DNA of 64,000 nucleotides from contig CAKTDV010000017.1 in NCBI GenBank assembly GCA_934546745.1, forward strand, positions 1 to 64,000, in the 5' to 3' direction. A program made the position numbers and the translations under genes. Under the pieces are notes generated by a model that had not been told where the DNA came from, searched no databases, and was given only the letters and a program-made list of their open reading frames with translations. Origin of the DNA: an uncultured Desulfovibrio sp. (GTDB lineage: Bacteria; Desulfobacterota; Desulfovibrionia; Desulfovibrionales; Desulfovibrionaceae). Positions 53,158-63,083 of this stretch are shown piece after piece; position 1 is the stretch's first letter; each line of letters opens with the position of its first letter.

Positions 53158-56100
53158 AGGTAGTCCTCCTCGTCGTCAAAGCGGCGCTTGCCCTCGTTGG
53201 GATCGCGCTTGCCTTGCAGTTTCAGGGAAATGACCATGATGGCACGGAAGAAGAACGGGACGAACAGCGTCGCGATGCAGGTGGCGGCCAGCATGCCGCC
53301 CACCACGGCGGTGCCGATGGCATGGCGGCTGTTGGCCCCCGCTCCGGAGCTGATGGCCAGCGGCACGCAGCCGAGAATGAACGCCAGCGACGTCATGACG
53401 ATGGGCCGGAACCGCAGGCGGGCGGCGTGCATGGCCGCCACGTCAAGACTGCGGCCCCCGCGCCAGGATTCCACCGCGAATTCCACGATGAGAATGGCGT
53501 TCTTGGCGGCCAGCCCCACCAGCGTCACCAGCGCCACCTGGAAATACACGTCGTTGGACAGGCCGCGCCCCCATGTGGCGAACAGCGCGCCAAACACACC
53601 GAAGGGCACGGCGGTGAGCACGGCCAGCGGCAGCGACCAGCTTTCGTACTGCGCCGCCAGAATCAGGAACACCATGACCAGCGCCAGCACGAAGATGACG
53701 GTGGTGTCGGCGCTGGCCAGCTTTTCCTGAAGGGCGGAACCTACCCAGCCAAGGCTGTAGCCGCTGTCCAGCGCGGCGGCGGCGGCCCGCTCCATCTCTT
53801 CCAGCGCCTGCCCGGAGGAAAAGCCCTCCGAGGGTGAGCCCATGATGTGCGCCGCGGGGAAGACATTGTACCGTTCCACCGTCTGCGGCGCGGTGCGGCG
53901 TTCCAGCGTCATGAGCGCGGACAGCGGCACCATTTCGCCTTTGGCGCTGCGCACATAGACGTCGTTGAGTGATTCCACCTGCATGCGGTAGTCCGCGTCC
54001 GACTGGAGGCGCACCTGGAAAGTCCTTCCCAGGTAGTTGAAGTCATTGACATAATAGGAACCGAACGTGCCGCTCATGGCCGTGAACACGTCGCTCACGG
54101 CAATACCCATGTCCTTGCAGCGCTCACGATCAAGATTGGCGTAGAGTTGGGGCGATCCCGTGGAGAAAAGGCTGCGGATATCGCCGATGGCCGGATATTT
54201 GGGATTGCCCCCGGCGTCCCGGCTGGTGGCCTCGGCGACAACTTTGTTGGCGGCCTCCTCCAGATCCCGCATGGTGCCGTTGCCGCGCTGCTGGATGTAG
54301 CCCTCGAAACCGCCTGTGGTGCTCATGCCGCTGATGGGCGGCGGCGTGAAGCCGAGGGCGAAGGCTTCGGGCTGCATCATGGTCAGGGCCATCGCCTTGC
54401 CAAGAAGCGCATCCGGCGACTGGGAGGGCAGGGGCCGCTCGCTCCACGGCTTGAGCGAGGCGAAGAAGGTCATGTAGTTGCTCTTGACCGACATGGAGGT
54501 GATGTCGATGCCGTTAATCGTCATGACGGCGTCGATGGAGGGGTCGTTCCTCAGATGCCGCACAAGCATGCTGGAAACGCTTTCCGTCCGGTTACGGGAG
54601 GCCCCGTCGTCAAGAATGGCCATGCCGAGGAAGTACCCCTGATCCTCGTTGGGCACCAGCGCGCCGGGGACGACCCTGAAGAGCCAGGCCGTGCCCCCCA
54701 ACATGAGACAGAAGCACAGCAGGGAGAACAGCCCGTGATCCTTGACAAAACGCACCGTGCGCACATAGCGGTGCGTGGTCTTGCCGAAGAGATAGTTGAA
54801 GACGGCAAAGGGTTTGGGCGTCCTGTAGTCGTGCCTGTGCGGCTTGAGGAGCAGGGCGCACAGGGCGGGCGTCAGCGTCAGGGCCACGATGCCGGACAGC
54901 ACCACCGACACCGAAATGGTGATGGCGAACTGCTTGTACATCTGCCCCGCAAGACCACCCATGAAGGAAACGGGGACGAACACGGCGCACAGCACCAGCA
55001 CGATGGCGATGACAGGCCCTGTGACCTCGTTCATGGCCTTGGCCGTGGCCTCCCTGGGCGGCAGATGCTCCGTGGACATGATACGCTCCACGTTCTCCAG
55101 CACGACGATGGCGTCATCCACCACGATGCCGATGGCCAGCACCATGCCGAAGAGCGTCAGCGTGTTGATGGTGTAGCCCAGCGCGTACATGCCCGCGAAG
55201 GTGCCGATGATGGAGACCGGCACGGCGATGCAGGGAATGAGCGTGGCCCGCCAGTTCTGAAGGAAGACATAGACCACGATAAACACGAGGATCATGGCTT
55301 CCACAAGAGTGTGGATGACCTCGTTGATGGACTCCATGACGAAGTCGTTGGTGTCCACCACGATCTTGCAGGCCACGCCTTCGGGGAAATCCTTCGCCAG
55401 CTCTTCCAGACGCGCCTTGACGCGTTCGCCCGTGGCAATGGCGTTGGCTCCGGGCAGAAGGTAGACGGCCCCCATGCGGGCGCGCATGCCGTTCATGTCG
55501 GAACTGACGCTGTAATCCTTGCCGCCCAGCTCAATGCGCGCCACATCCTTCAGACGCAGCATGGCACTGTCCGGGCCGTTGCGGACGATAACCTCACCAA
55601 ATTCCTCCGGCGAGGAAAAACGGCCCTGGGTATCAATCTGCCACGTGAGCATGGTCCCGTCCGTGGCGGGGGCGTCTCCCAGGCGGCCGGGCGCGAACTG
55701 GCTGTTCTGCTCGGCCACGGCGGCGGCCACCTCGCCGACGGTGATCCCGTACTTGGCCAGTTTGTCCGGCAGCAGCCAGACGCGCATGGCATAGTCCATG
55801 CTGCCGAAAATGGAGCAGTCCCCCACGCCCTCGATGCGCTTGAGCTCGTCCACCACGTTGACCTGCATGTAGTTATGCAGAAACACCTCGTCGTAGCGGC
55901 CGTCGGGCGAATAAAGGCCGAACACCTGCAGCATGGACGGCGAGCGCTTGACCACGCTCACCCCCATCTGGCGCACTGTGTCCGGCAGCAGGGTCTGCGC
56001 CAGATTGACCTTGTTGTTGACGTTGACCAGCGCCATGTTGGGGTCCGTCCCCAGCGCGAAGGTCACGGTGATGGAGCCGGAACCGGATCCGGAAGACGCC

Positions 56101-56357
56101 GTGGAGGTCATGTAGAGCATGTTTTCCACGCCGTTGATGTTCACTTCCAGCGGGGCGAGCACCGTCGAGGCGATGGTTTCCGCCGAGGCGCCGGGATAGG
56201 AGGCGCTCACGTTGACCGTAGGCGGCACCAGCTCCGGATACTGGGCAATGGGCAGGGCCTTCATGGCCAGCGCCCCCACCAGCGTGATCAGGATGGAGAT
56301 GACCGCCGACAGCACCGGACGGCGCAGAAAGAAGTTCGGTTTTGTGGATGCGGCCAT
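53154..56357 (-). CDS. RND multidrug efflux transporter (HAE1/AcrB family)
   Basis: A 1067-residue inner-membrane proton antiporter. The N-terminus FFLRRPVLSAVISILITL, the proton-relay acidic pair in IGIVVDDAIVVLENVER (TM4) and two large periplasmic loops are typical of AcrB/MexB. Drugs are exported with proton import through the OprM-type duct. It starts three bases after the adaptor gene ends and its stop overlaps the outer-membrane factor by four bases: a tight operon. Confidence 0.95.
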   Translation of the reverse strand: MAASTKPNFFLRRPVLSAVISILITLVGALAMKALPIAQYPELVPPTVNVSASYPGASAETIASTVLAPLEVNINGVENMLYMTSTASSGSGSGSITVTFALGTDPNMALVNVNNKVNLAQTLLPDTVRQMGVSVVKRSPSMLQVFGLYSPDGRYDEVFLHNYMQVNVVDELKRIEGVGDCSIFGSMDYAMRVWLLPDKLAKYGITVGEVAAAVAEQNSQFAPGRLGDAPATDGTMLTWQIDTQGRFSSPEEFGEVIVRNGPDSAMLRLKDVARIELGGKDYSVSSDMNGMRARMGAVYLLPGANAIATGERVKARLEELAKDFPEGVACKIVVDTNDFVMESINEVIHTLVEAMILVFIVVYVFLQNWRATLIPCIAVPVSIIGTFAGMYALGYTINTLTLFGMVLAIGIVVDDAIVVLENVERIMSTEHLPPREATAKAMNEVTGPVIAIVLVLCAVFVPVSFMGGLAGQMYKQFAITISVSVVLSGIVALTLTPALCALLLKPHRHDYRTPKPFAVFNYLFGKTTHRYVRTVRFVKDHGLFSLLCFCLMLGGTAWLFRVVPGALVPNEDQGYFLGMAILDDGASRNRTESVSSMLVRHLRNDPSIDAVMTINGIDITSMSVKSNYMTFFASLKPWSERPLPSQSPDALLGKAMALTMMQPEAFALGFTPPPISGMSTTGGFEGYIQQRGNGTMRDLEEAANKVVAEATSRDAGGNPKYPAIGDIRSLFSTGSPQLYANLDRERCKDMGIAVSDVFTAMSGTFGSYYVNDFNYLGRTFQVRLQSDADYRMQVESLNDVYVRSAKGEMVPLSALMTLERRTAPQTVERYNVFPAAHIMGSPSEGFSSGQALEEMERAAAAALDSGYSLGWVGSALQEKLASADTTVIFVLALVMVFLILAAQYESWSLPLAVLTAVPFGVFGALFATWGRGLSNDVYFQVALVTLVGLAAKNAILIVEFAVESWRGGRSLDVAAMHAARLRFRPIVMTSLAFILGCVPLAISSGAGANSRHAIGTAVVGGMLAATCIATLFVPFFFRAIMVISLKLQGKRDPNEGKRRFDDEEDYL

Positions 56358-56360
56358 AGG

Positions 56361-57497
56361 CTACCCTTCTTTGCCCGCGGGCCGGGCTTCCCCGGCTTTG
56401 GCGGCGGGCAGTTCGCTCACTTTGGAACCGGGGCGGGCCTTGAGCAGGCCGGTGCTGACGATGCGCTCGCCGTCCTTGAGCCCCTCGTCCACAAGATAGC
56501 TGTCGCCGATACTGTCGCTCACCTTCACGGCGCGCTGCGACACCACATTCCCCTCGCCCACCACCATGACGAAGGTCCCCTTCTGCGTCACCATGACGGC
56601 GCTCTGGGGAATGAGCATGGCGTCCGTCAACACGTCGCCATCCATATAGATGCGGACGTACTGGCCGGGCATGATCTCGTTTCTGCCGTTGGCGAAACTG
56701 GCGCGTGCCTTGATGACGCCGGTATCGGCCTGCACCTGGCTGTCAATGAAGTTCACCTCGCCCGCGCCCTCGTACATGCTGCCGTCCAGCAGGCGCAGCC
56801 GCGCGGTGTACGCGTTGTTTTCGGGACGGCGCAGACGGCCCGCCAGCGCCAGCTGATGGCGGCGCATGTGGCTGGGGGCGGCGATGGAAAAGTCAATGTT
56901 CATGGGATCCGTCTGGTTCACCTGGGTCAGCAGGGAGTTCTGCGACACCAGGTTGCCTTCCGTATAGTTCTCCTTGCTGCTGTACCCCGAAACCGGGGCC
57001 ACGACCTGACAGTAGTCCAGGTTGATCCGGGCCTGCCGCAGTTCGGCGCGGGCGCTGTCATAGGCCGCGCGCGCATTGTCCCGCTCCTTCTGGGAAACGG
57101 CGTTCTTCTCATAGAGCGGGCGCACGCGCTTCCATTCGCGGGCGGCGCTGTCCAGCTGGGCCTCGGCCTGCTGCACCTGCGCCTCGTACTGATCGCGCTC
57201 GATCTGGAAGAGAAGCTGCCCTGCCTTGACGAAGCTCCCTTCCTCATAGAGGCGTTTCTCAATGATGCCCTGCACGCGGGCTCGCACCTCCACCGCGCGC
57301 GATCCCGAGGCGCGGGCCTGAAACTCGGCGGGCCAGGGCGTGTCCCTGGCCGTCACCGTAAAGATGCCTACGGGCAGGGCCGGAACACCCTGCCCTTTCC
57401 CGCCGCCGTCGCCGTCGCCGTCGCCAAAGCAGGCCGTCAGCGGCAGGCACAGGGCAAGCGCGAGGGCGGTCAACAAAAAGCGTTTTTTTCCAGTCAT
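56361..57497 (-). CDS. RND efflux periplasmic adaptor lipoprotein (AcrA family)
   Basis: A 378-residue membrane-fusion protein. The lipobox LTAC gives a lipidated Cys23. The lipoyl half-motifs (VEVRARVQGIIEKRLYEEGS and DYCQVVAPVSGYSSKENYTE) flank a long helical hairpin (QAEAQLDSAAREWKRVRPLY); a beta-barrel domain follows. An acidic Gly/Asp stretch after the lipobox is odd. The ATG at 57497 follows GGAGAGA. It is the first gene of the operon, behind a 290-base leader. Confidence 0.94.
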   Translation of the reverse strand: MTGKKRFLLTALALALCLPLTACFGDGDGDGGGKGQGVPALPVGIFTVTARDTPWPAEFQARASGSRAVEVRARVQGIIEKRLYEEGSFVKAGQLLFQIERDQYEAQVQQAEAQLDSAAREWKRVRPLYEKNAVSQKERDNARAAYDSARAELRQARINLDYCQVVAPVSGYSSKENYTEGNLVSQNSLLTQVNQTDPMNIDFSIAAPSHMRRHQLALAGRLRRPENNAYTARLRLLDGSMYEGAGEVNFIDSQVQADTGVIKARASFANGRNEIMPGQYVRIYMDGDVLTDAMLIPQSAVMVTQKGTFVMVVGEGNVVSQRAVKVSDSIGDSYLVDEGLKDGERIVSTGLLKARPGSKVSELPAAKAGEARPAGKEG

Positions 57498-57761
57498 ACG
57501 GTCTCTCCACAATATTGCCTCCGCGGCCGTCTCCCTGCGCGGGAGCGGCGCGGATTGCCCCTCCCGAAAACGGAAGGGGTTACGGGGAAGGATGGTTTCC
57601 GCCACGCCGTCCCGTCAGGAAGATTTTCCCCTGAAGCACAGCGGCGGAACCATGACAAGATCTCTGGTGAAATGTTGGGAGCGCAGTATAACCATCAAGC
57701 CTTGCCGCCCGTCAAGAAAGGTTCCGACCCCGCCCGGCAAGCGCAGCCGCCGAAAAAAATG

Positions 57762-57818
57762 AATAATTCCAACGTGTTGCAAGACCGTATAGTTTTTTCG
57801 CAACACGTTGGAATTATT
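57762..57818. promoter_or_regulatory. 19-bp inverted repeat enclosing the efflux promoter
   Basis: A perfect 19-bp inverted repeat: AATAATTCCAACGTGTTGC (57762-57780) and its complement at 57800-57818, separated by 19 bases. Each arm contains CAACGTGTTG, itself a pseudo-palindrome. On the minus strand TTCCAA, 16 bases and TATACG form a promoter (57786-57813) with the -35 in one arm and the -10 in the loop. This layout fits a repressor operator of the TetR type. The rest of 57498-57952 is leader and shows no gene. Confidence 0.65.
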
Positions 57819-57952
57819 GGTGAAATTTTTTTCAGAAAAATGCCGCCCCGAATCTGGCCCCACCGTGCGCTTTCGTGGCGAAAACGCAACCGTTCCGGGG
57901 CGGGCGCGGCGGGAGCGGTTTCACCTTGAAAAGGAGACCGCGTCAAGATGCG

Positions 57953-58582
57953 CTAGGATACGGTCTCGTCGGCGTCGCCGTCAATCATGGCCTGGGTGCG
58001 CCGCGCCTGACGGACGGCCAACCGCAGGTACTGCCACCACCAGAGGCTGTTTTTCAGAATTTGAATGCGGGAATCCTTCTGGCGCTGATCCTTGCCATCC
58101 AGCACCAGAATATCCAGCGTGCGCGGTTCGCCAAGTTCGCTGTTGTAGCTGACGCGCAGATCGATGGAGGAAATGCCGCGCACCACATCGGGGGGATAGT
58201 GGCTCAGCAGCAGGGCCGTCATTTCACTGGCACGGTTGCCGAGCGTAGCCTGGGCGGACTCCACTTCCAGGGTCTGGGCGCTGCCGTTGATCAGCAGATC
58301 CACACCGGAGATGTTGGCCAGATTCAGCTTGACGCGCACGGTTGAGGCGCCGCGCTGCAACAGGCGGTAGTAGAAGGCGCCCATCTCCTCCGAAGCGGCG
58401 ATGATGCAGGCGCCGCCGCCGGAAGAGCCGAACACGGCCATCTGGGCCGTCATGCTGGTTTCATCGGCGATTTCGCTCTTTTCCTCGGCAATATTCTGCT
58501 GGTGCTTGGAAACGCGACGGCGCGCCTCAAAATAGATGAGGAACACCGTCAGCATCAGTATGCCGAACACAATATAAAGCAT
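57953..58582 (-). CDS. membrane-anchored protein of unknown function
   Basis: A 209-residue protein with one N-terminal membrane helix (residues 2-18, LYIVFGILMLTVFLIYF), a short charged linker and a soluble domain with VFGSSGGGACIIAASEEMG and SIDLRVSYNSELGEPRTLDI. AAGGAG precedes the ATG at 58582. It follows the XdhC-like gene by 59 bases. I do not recognise a family. Confidence 0.7.
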   Translation of the reverse strand: MLYIVFGILMLTVFLIYFEARRRVSKHQQNIAEEKSEIADETSMTAQMAVFGSSGGGACIIAASEEMGAFYYRLLQRGASTVRVKLNLANISGVDLLINGSAQTLEVESAQATLGNRASEMTALLLSHYPPDVVRGISSIDLRVSYNSELGEPRTLDILVLDGKDQRQKDSRIQILKNSLWWWQYLRLAVRQARRTQAMIDGDADETVS

Positions 58583-58641
58583 AGGTTTCTCCTTGAATGC
58601 GGGCCGGGGGCCCGCTGTTGACAAAAGCCCCCGGCGGGGGA

Positions 58642-59805
58642 TTAGGGTCGATCCTCCTCGGCGCACAGGCGTTGCAGGACGCCTGATCGGGCGGCCAGCA
58701 GTTCCGCGACAACGGCCACGGCGCGTTCCCTGGGGCTTTCCGCGCCAATGGGCAGGCCCGCTGGGCAACGGATGCAGGCCAGCTCGGCGTCGGGAACCCC
58801 CTGATCACGCAGCGCGGCGAAGAGGACGCGCCGTCCGGCCCTGCCGCCCAGCATGCCAATATACCAGGCGTGGCTACGCAGCGCCTGCGCCAGCGCTGTC
58901 AGAGTATGGACGTGATTATCCGCACCAATGAGGACGTAATGCCGCCGCCCCACGCCGCAACGCGCCACAAGATCCTCAAAATCCGGCGTCACAAAACGGT
59001 TGCGCGCCTGTGGGAAGCATGCCTCCGTCACGGCCTCCTCGCGGCAGTCCGCCACGTCCACGGCAAAGCCCACGGCATGGGCCAGAGCGGCTGTCTCCCG
59101 CGCCGTGGGCCCGCCGCCGCACAGCAGCAGCACAGGCCTGGGGCGCAGGGGCTCCACATACAGGGGCGTCTCACCCCCAAAAAGGCTGGGGCGCCGGGCC
59201 TGCTCCAGATAGGCGGCACAGGCCGCCCCGTCCACATAGACATTATCAGGCAGGCGCGCGCCGCCGTGTCCCTGGGCGGCATCCAGCGAAAGCGGCTCCT
59301 CAGCATGGCCGCCGGCATCGGGCTCTGACGCCGCCGCAAAGCCCTCCGGCATGGCTGCCAGGCAGAGCATACGGCGCGGCGCGTCCCCGTCGCTCATATC
59401 AATGAGCCAGACGCCCTGGGCATCGTCTTCCAGCGCCCGCGCCGCCACGGCAAACAGGGCTTCCTGCGCGGGATGCAGCGCCTCGCAGAGCACGTCCGTA
59501 TGGCCGCCGTCCTCCCCGCCGTCCGGCTCCCCGAAAACAGGACAACGCACAAAGCGCGTCAGCCCGTCCAGCAGGCAGTCGCGGGCCGTCTCCAGGGCCG
59601 CCGCCTCAAAGACGCCATCTCCGGCCCCTTCCAGAGCCGCCTCCGTCAGCAGGGCCCGCGTTCCCGGCGCGCCGGGCGCCGCGCCTTCCCTTTGCAGCAC
59701 CGTCAGCAGCACGGGCCTGATTCCGTCCCGCAACAGCGCCGCGACGCGTTCCTCCAGCGAACCTTCTCCGGTCGCCGCATCCCTCACCGCCATCATATCA
59801 GGCAT
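58642..59805 (-). CDS. XdhC/CoxI family protein
   Basis: A 387-residue protein of the XdhC/CoxI family, which helps insert or sulfurate the molybdenum cofactor in xanthine-dehydrogenase-type enzymes. The C-terminal Rossmann-like domain is typical: LLLCGGGPTARETAALAHAVGF, CGVGRRHYVLIGADNHVHTL, YIGMLGGRAGRR and RCPAGLPIGAESPRERAVAV. The N-terminal domain is degenerate. AAAGGAGG precedes the ATG at 59805; it overlaps the end of topA by eight bases. No molybdenum hydroxylase gene is in the window. Confidence 0.85.
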   Translation of the reverse strand: MPDMMAVRDAATGEGSLEERVAALLRDGIRPVLLTVLQREGAAPGAPGTRALLTEAALEGAGDGVFEAAALETARDCLLDGLTRFVRCPVFGEPDGGEDGGHTDVLCEALHPAQEALFAVAARALEDDAQGVWLIDMSDGDAPRRMLCLAAMPEGFAAASEPDAGGHAEEPLSLDAAQGHGGARLPDNVYVDGAACAAYLEQARRPSLFGGETPLYVEPLRPRPVLLLCGGGPTARETAALAHAVGFAVDVADCREEAVTEACFPQARNRFVTPDFEDLVARCGVGRRHYVLIGADNHVHTLTALAQALRSHAWYIGMLGGRAGRRVLFAALRDQGVPDAELACIRCPAGLPIGAESPRERAVAVVAELLAARSGVLQRLCAEEDRP

Positions 59806-62065
59806 CTTCCCCACCTCCTTTGGCCTCCTCGCCCTTGGTAAACCCGCAGCCCTTGACGGGGCAGAGAAGACGCGTCTCTCCATCGCGGTTTCTTTTTTCC
59901 ACAAGATAGGGCGAACCGCAGCGGGGGCAGGTCTCCGCCACAGGCCTGTCCCACAGGGCGAAATCGCATTTGGGATACTGATCGCAGGAAAAGAAGAGTT
60001 TGCCGCGTTTGCTGCTCTTTTCCACCAGCGTGCCCTCGCCGCAACGCGGGCAGGGAACGCCCGTGGAGAACGGCGCCGCGTAATCGCATTCGGGATACCC
60101 TGTGCAGGCAATGAAACGGCTTCCCGTCCGCGCCCTCTTGACGGCCAGATCCCGGCCGCAGCGCGGGCAGGAGCCCACCACTTCCAACTGACGCTTTTCC
60201 GGCGCCACGGGGACGATGCGGCCCTCTCCGTCACGGGTGAAATTGCTGGTGTGACGACATTCGGGATACCCGCTGCACGCGAGAAACTGTCCGGCCTTGC
60301 CGAACTTGATCACCAGCGGCTTGCCGCAGTCGGGGCAGTTCAGCCCCGTTTCCAAGCCGCCCTTGACGCTGCGCATATTTTTGGCTGCGGCCTCCAGCGT
60401 GGGATTGAAATCCCCGGCAAAGCGCCGCATCAGATCTCCCCAGCGTTCCTCACCCTCGGCCACCCTGTCCAGCGAGGCCTCCATCTGGGCCGTAAAGCCC
60501 ACGTCCATGAGGCGGCCAAAATGCTCCACCAGCTGTCCACACACCACGCGTCCCAGATCCGTAGGCACAAAACGCCGCTCCACAAGGCTCACATATTCGC
60601 GATCCTGCAACGTGGAAATGATGCTGGCATAGGTGGAGGGCCTCCCTATGCCGCGTTCCTCCAGTTCCCGCACAAGGCTCGCCTCATTGTAGCGGGCCGG
60701 GGGCTGGGTAAACTTCTGTTCCTTTTCCAGCGCCTCAAGGCGCAGTTCCCGCCCGGCGCTCAGCGGGGGCAGCTCCGCGCCCTCCTCGTCCTTGCCGCGC
60801 GGCAGCACGGCCAGAAAACCGGGAAACAGCAGGCGCTCGCCCCTGGCCTTCCACTGGGTGGATCCGCAAACGATAGTCACCGCCGTGTCATGAAAGCGCG
60901 CGCCCGCCATCTGCGAGGCCACAAAGCGCGCCCAGATGAGACGGTACAGATTATATTGATCCGGGGGCAGGTGCGGCCTGACGGACTCCGGCGTCACGGT
61001 CACATCCACGGGACGGATGGCCTCGTGGGCGTCCTGGGCGTTGGCCTTGGCCTTGTAAACCCGTTTGCCCGCTGGCAGATACGCCTCACCGTAGGCGCTC
61101 CCAATAAATTCACGGGCCGCCTTGCGCGCCTCCTCGGCAATGCGGGTGGAGTCCGTGCGCATGTAGGTAATCAGCGCGGTGGTCGTGCCGTCGATGTCCA
61201 CGCCCTCATAAAGCCGCTGCGCGATATTCATGGTGCGCTTGGCCGTGTACGAAAGCCGCTGGTTGGCCGCCTGCTGCAGGGTGGACGTGATGAAGGGCGG
61301 CTGCGGGGCGCGCTCGCGCTCCTTTTCCTCCACCTTCTCCACCATGAAAGGATGCCCGGCCAGGGATGCCTCCAGCGCGTCCGCCTCGCCGGCGTTGCCA
61401 ATGTGCGCCTTTTTGCCGTTGACGCGGGCAAGCTCGGCTCTGAACGGCGGCGGCGCGTCCGCCGACAGCAGCGCCCTGAACGGCCAGTACTCCTCCGGCA
61501 CAAAAGCCTCGCGCTCCTTTTCCCGCTCCACAATGAGCCGCAGGGCCACCGACTGTACGCGTCCCGCGGAAATGCCCCGCTTGACGGTCTTCCAGAGCAG
61601 CGGGCTGATCTTGTAGCCCACAAGGCGATCCAGCACCCGCCGGGCCTGCTGCGCGTCAAAAAGATTCTCGTTCAGCTCGCGCGGATGCTCCAGCGCCTCC
61701 TTGACGGCGCGCGGCGTGATCTCGTTGAACTGAATGCGCTTGACATCCTTCGCCTTGTCGCGAATGAGCTCCGCCACATGCCAGGCGATGGCCTCTCCCT
61801 CGCGGTCCGGGTCCGGCGCAAGGTAGACGGTATCCGCCTTGGCCGCCGCCGACCGAAGTTCGTTGACGACGCTCTTCTTGGCGTCGATGACCTCGTATTG
61901 CGGCGCAAAGCCGTTGGCTTCGTCCACCCCCAGCGAATGGGAGGGCAGATCGCGCACATGCCCCACGCTGGCCTGCACCATATAATGCGGCCCAAGGAAC
62001 TTCCTGATGGTTTTGACCTTGGCCGGAGATTCGACGATAATAAGCTGTTTGCCCGTGTTGCCCAT
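59798..62065 (-). CDS. topA: DNA topoisomerase I
   Basis: A 755-residue type IA topoisomerase that relaxes negative supercoils. The TOPRIM domain starts QLIIVESPAKVKTIRKFLG, with acidic YLAPDPDREGEA; the active-site tyrosine is in ITYMRTDSTR. Four C4 zinc fingers end the protein (CPDCGKPL/CSGYPEC, CPRCGRDL/CTGYPEC, CPRCGEGT/CDQYPKC, CPRCGSPY/CPVKGC). The ATG at 62065 follows GAGG by five bases. Confidence 0.96.
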   Translation of the reverse strand: MGNTGKQLIIVESPAKVKTIRKFLGPHYMVQASVGHVRDLPSHSLGVDEANGFAPQYEVIDAKKSVVNELRSAAAKADTVYLAPDPDREGEAIAWHVAELIRDKAKDVKRIQFNEITPRAVKEALEHPRELNENLFDAQQARRVLDRLVGYKISPLLWKTVKRGISAGRVQSVALRLIVEREKEREAFVPEEYWPFRALLSADAPPPFRAELARVNGKKAHIGNAGEADALEASLAGHPFMVEKVEEKERERAPQPPFITSTLQQAANQRLSYTAKRTMNIAQRLYEGVDIDGTTTALITYMRTDSTRIAEEARKAAREFIGSAYGEAYLPAGKRVYKAKANAQDAHEAIRPVDVTVTPESVRPHLPPDQYNLYRLIWARFVASQMAGARFHDTAVTIVCGSTQWKARGERLLFPGFLAVLPRGKDEEGAELPPLSAGRELRLEALEKEQKFTQPPARYNEASLVRELEERGIGRPSTYASIISTLQDREYVSLVERRFVPTDLGRVVCGQLVEHFGRLMDVGFTAQMEASLDRVAEGEERWGDLMRRFAGDFNPTLEAAAKNMRSVKGGLETGLNCPDCGKPLVIKFGKAGQFLACSGYPECRHTSNFTRDGEGRIVPVAPEKRQLEVVGSCPRCGRDLAVKRARTGSRFIACTGYPECDYAAPFSTGVPCPRCGEGTLVEKSSKRGKLFFSCDQYPKCDFALWDRPVAETCPRCGSPYLVEKRNRDGETRLLCPVKGCGFTKGEEAKGGGEDA

Positions 62066-62385
62066 GATGACCTCGCTGACGTCCCCGCGCGGGGGAAAGC
62101 CCCGGCAAGGGCGCGCCCTCCGAAAACGCCGGAAAATGGCGGCAAAGATTCCGCCGGACCGCTCCGCCCGCGCGCTTTGCCATGCGGGGAAGCATACGGC
62201 AAAAAAAGCCAGCGTCAAGACGGCGCGGCGGGAGGCCCGCTGGACAGCCCAGCCGGCACGGCGTATACTGCGGCGGTCTGGCTTGGGCACAACGTCCTTC
62301 ACCAGATCGCCAGAGGCCAGTCACGGCCAGCATGGCCGACGCGCACGCCGCCGCAAAGGGGCCTGTACCCAAGGAGCCTATCCCC
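62066..62385. other. intergenic region between topA and the lipoprotein gene
   Basis: A GC-rich, roughly 320-base divergent region that should hold both promoters; no clear -35/-10 pair, repeat or gene is recognisable. Confidence 0.3.
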
Positions 62386-63024
62386 ATGTCCACCCCGTTC
62401 CGCAACGCCTTCTGCCGGGCGCTCCTGCTGCTGGGCGTCCTCTGCGGCGCCTGCATCCCCTCCCGCACGCCGCCGCCACTGGAAATCCTGCGGTCGGGCG
62501 CGCTGGAGGCCCAGGGCGGCCCAGGCGTCTCCAGAACCGTCTATGTGGACGCCCGCGACGCGCGCGGACCCGCCCCCACCCTGCGGGACGCCCTGCTTCG
62601 CCGCCTGACGGATGCGGGTTTCGAGTCCGTCGACAATCCCAGCAAGGCGGGCCATATCCTGCATGTCACCCTTGTGGCCGCGGGCCCGTGCGACGCCCGC
62701 GCCGCCCGCGAGGCCGTCCAGGCCGGTTTTGACAGCGCTGTCCATCTTCAGGGCGAAGACAGCGCCGTCCTCATGGCCGACGCCCTGCTGGTGGAACGCA
62801 CGGTTCCCTCGCCCCACAGGGCGCGCTCCAACGCCATGCGCAGCATCTCGCGCCGCAACGCGCTGGCGGACAGCCGCCTCCGCCTGGGCATCCTGCTGCC
62901 GCGCGGCGGCAACGCCACCCTCAGCGACGCCCGCCTGGCCGAACGCCTGTCACGGGAGCTGTGCCTCCCGCTGGAAACCGCCGCCGGCCCCGCGCGGGAA
63001 ACGCCGGAAAAGGGCCGCCCCTGA
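62386..63024 (+). CDS. putative lipoprotein, TraT-like
   Basis: A 212-residue exported protein. The hydrophobic N-terminus ends LCGAC, a poor lipobox (Cys at -3), so lipidation at Cys23 is likely but not certain. The region ADALLVERTVPSPHRARSNA and the spacing of the rest resemble TraT-type complement-resistance lipoproteins; this is a weak match. AAGGAG precedes the ATG at 62386. It stands alone on the plus strand. Confidence 0.6.
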   Translation: MSTPFRNAFCRALLLLGVLCGACIPSRTPPPLEILRSGALEAQGGPGVSRTVYVDARDARGPAPTLRDALLRRLTDAGFESVDNPSKAGHILHVTLVAAGPCDARAAREAVQAGFDSAVHLQGEDSAVLMADALLVERTVPSPHRARSNAMRSISRRNALADSRLRLGILLPRGGNATLSDARLAERLSRELCLPLETAAGPARETPEKGRP

Positions 63025-63083
63025 CAACGGTTTTGACAGACAGTGTGGTTCGCCGCCCAACATGATAGTGGAAAAGATACGGA

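Noticed and set aside
54147..57929. Very long plus-strand open frame opposite the RND efflux genes
   Set aside because: It is the antisense shadow of the high-GC efflux genes; composition is His/Gly/Arg-rich and repetitive with no domain, while the minus strand encodes full AcrA/AcrB motifs.
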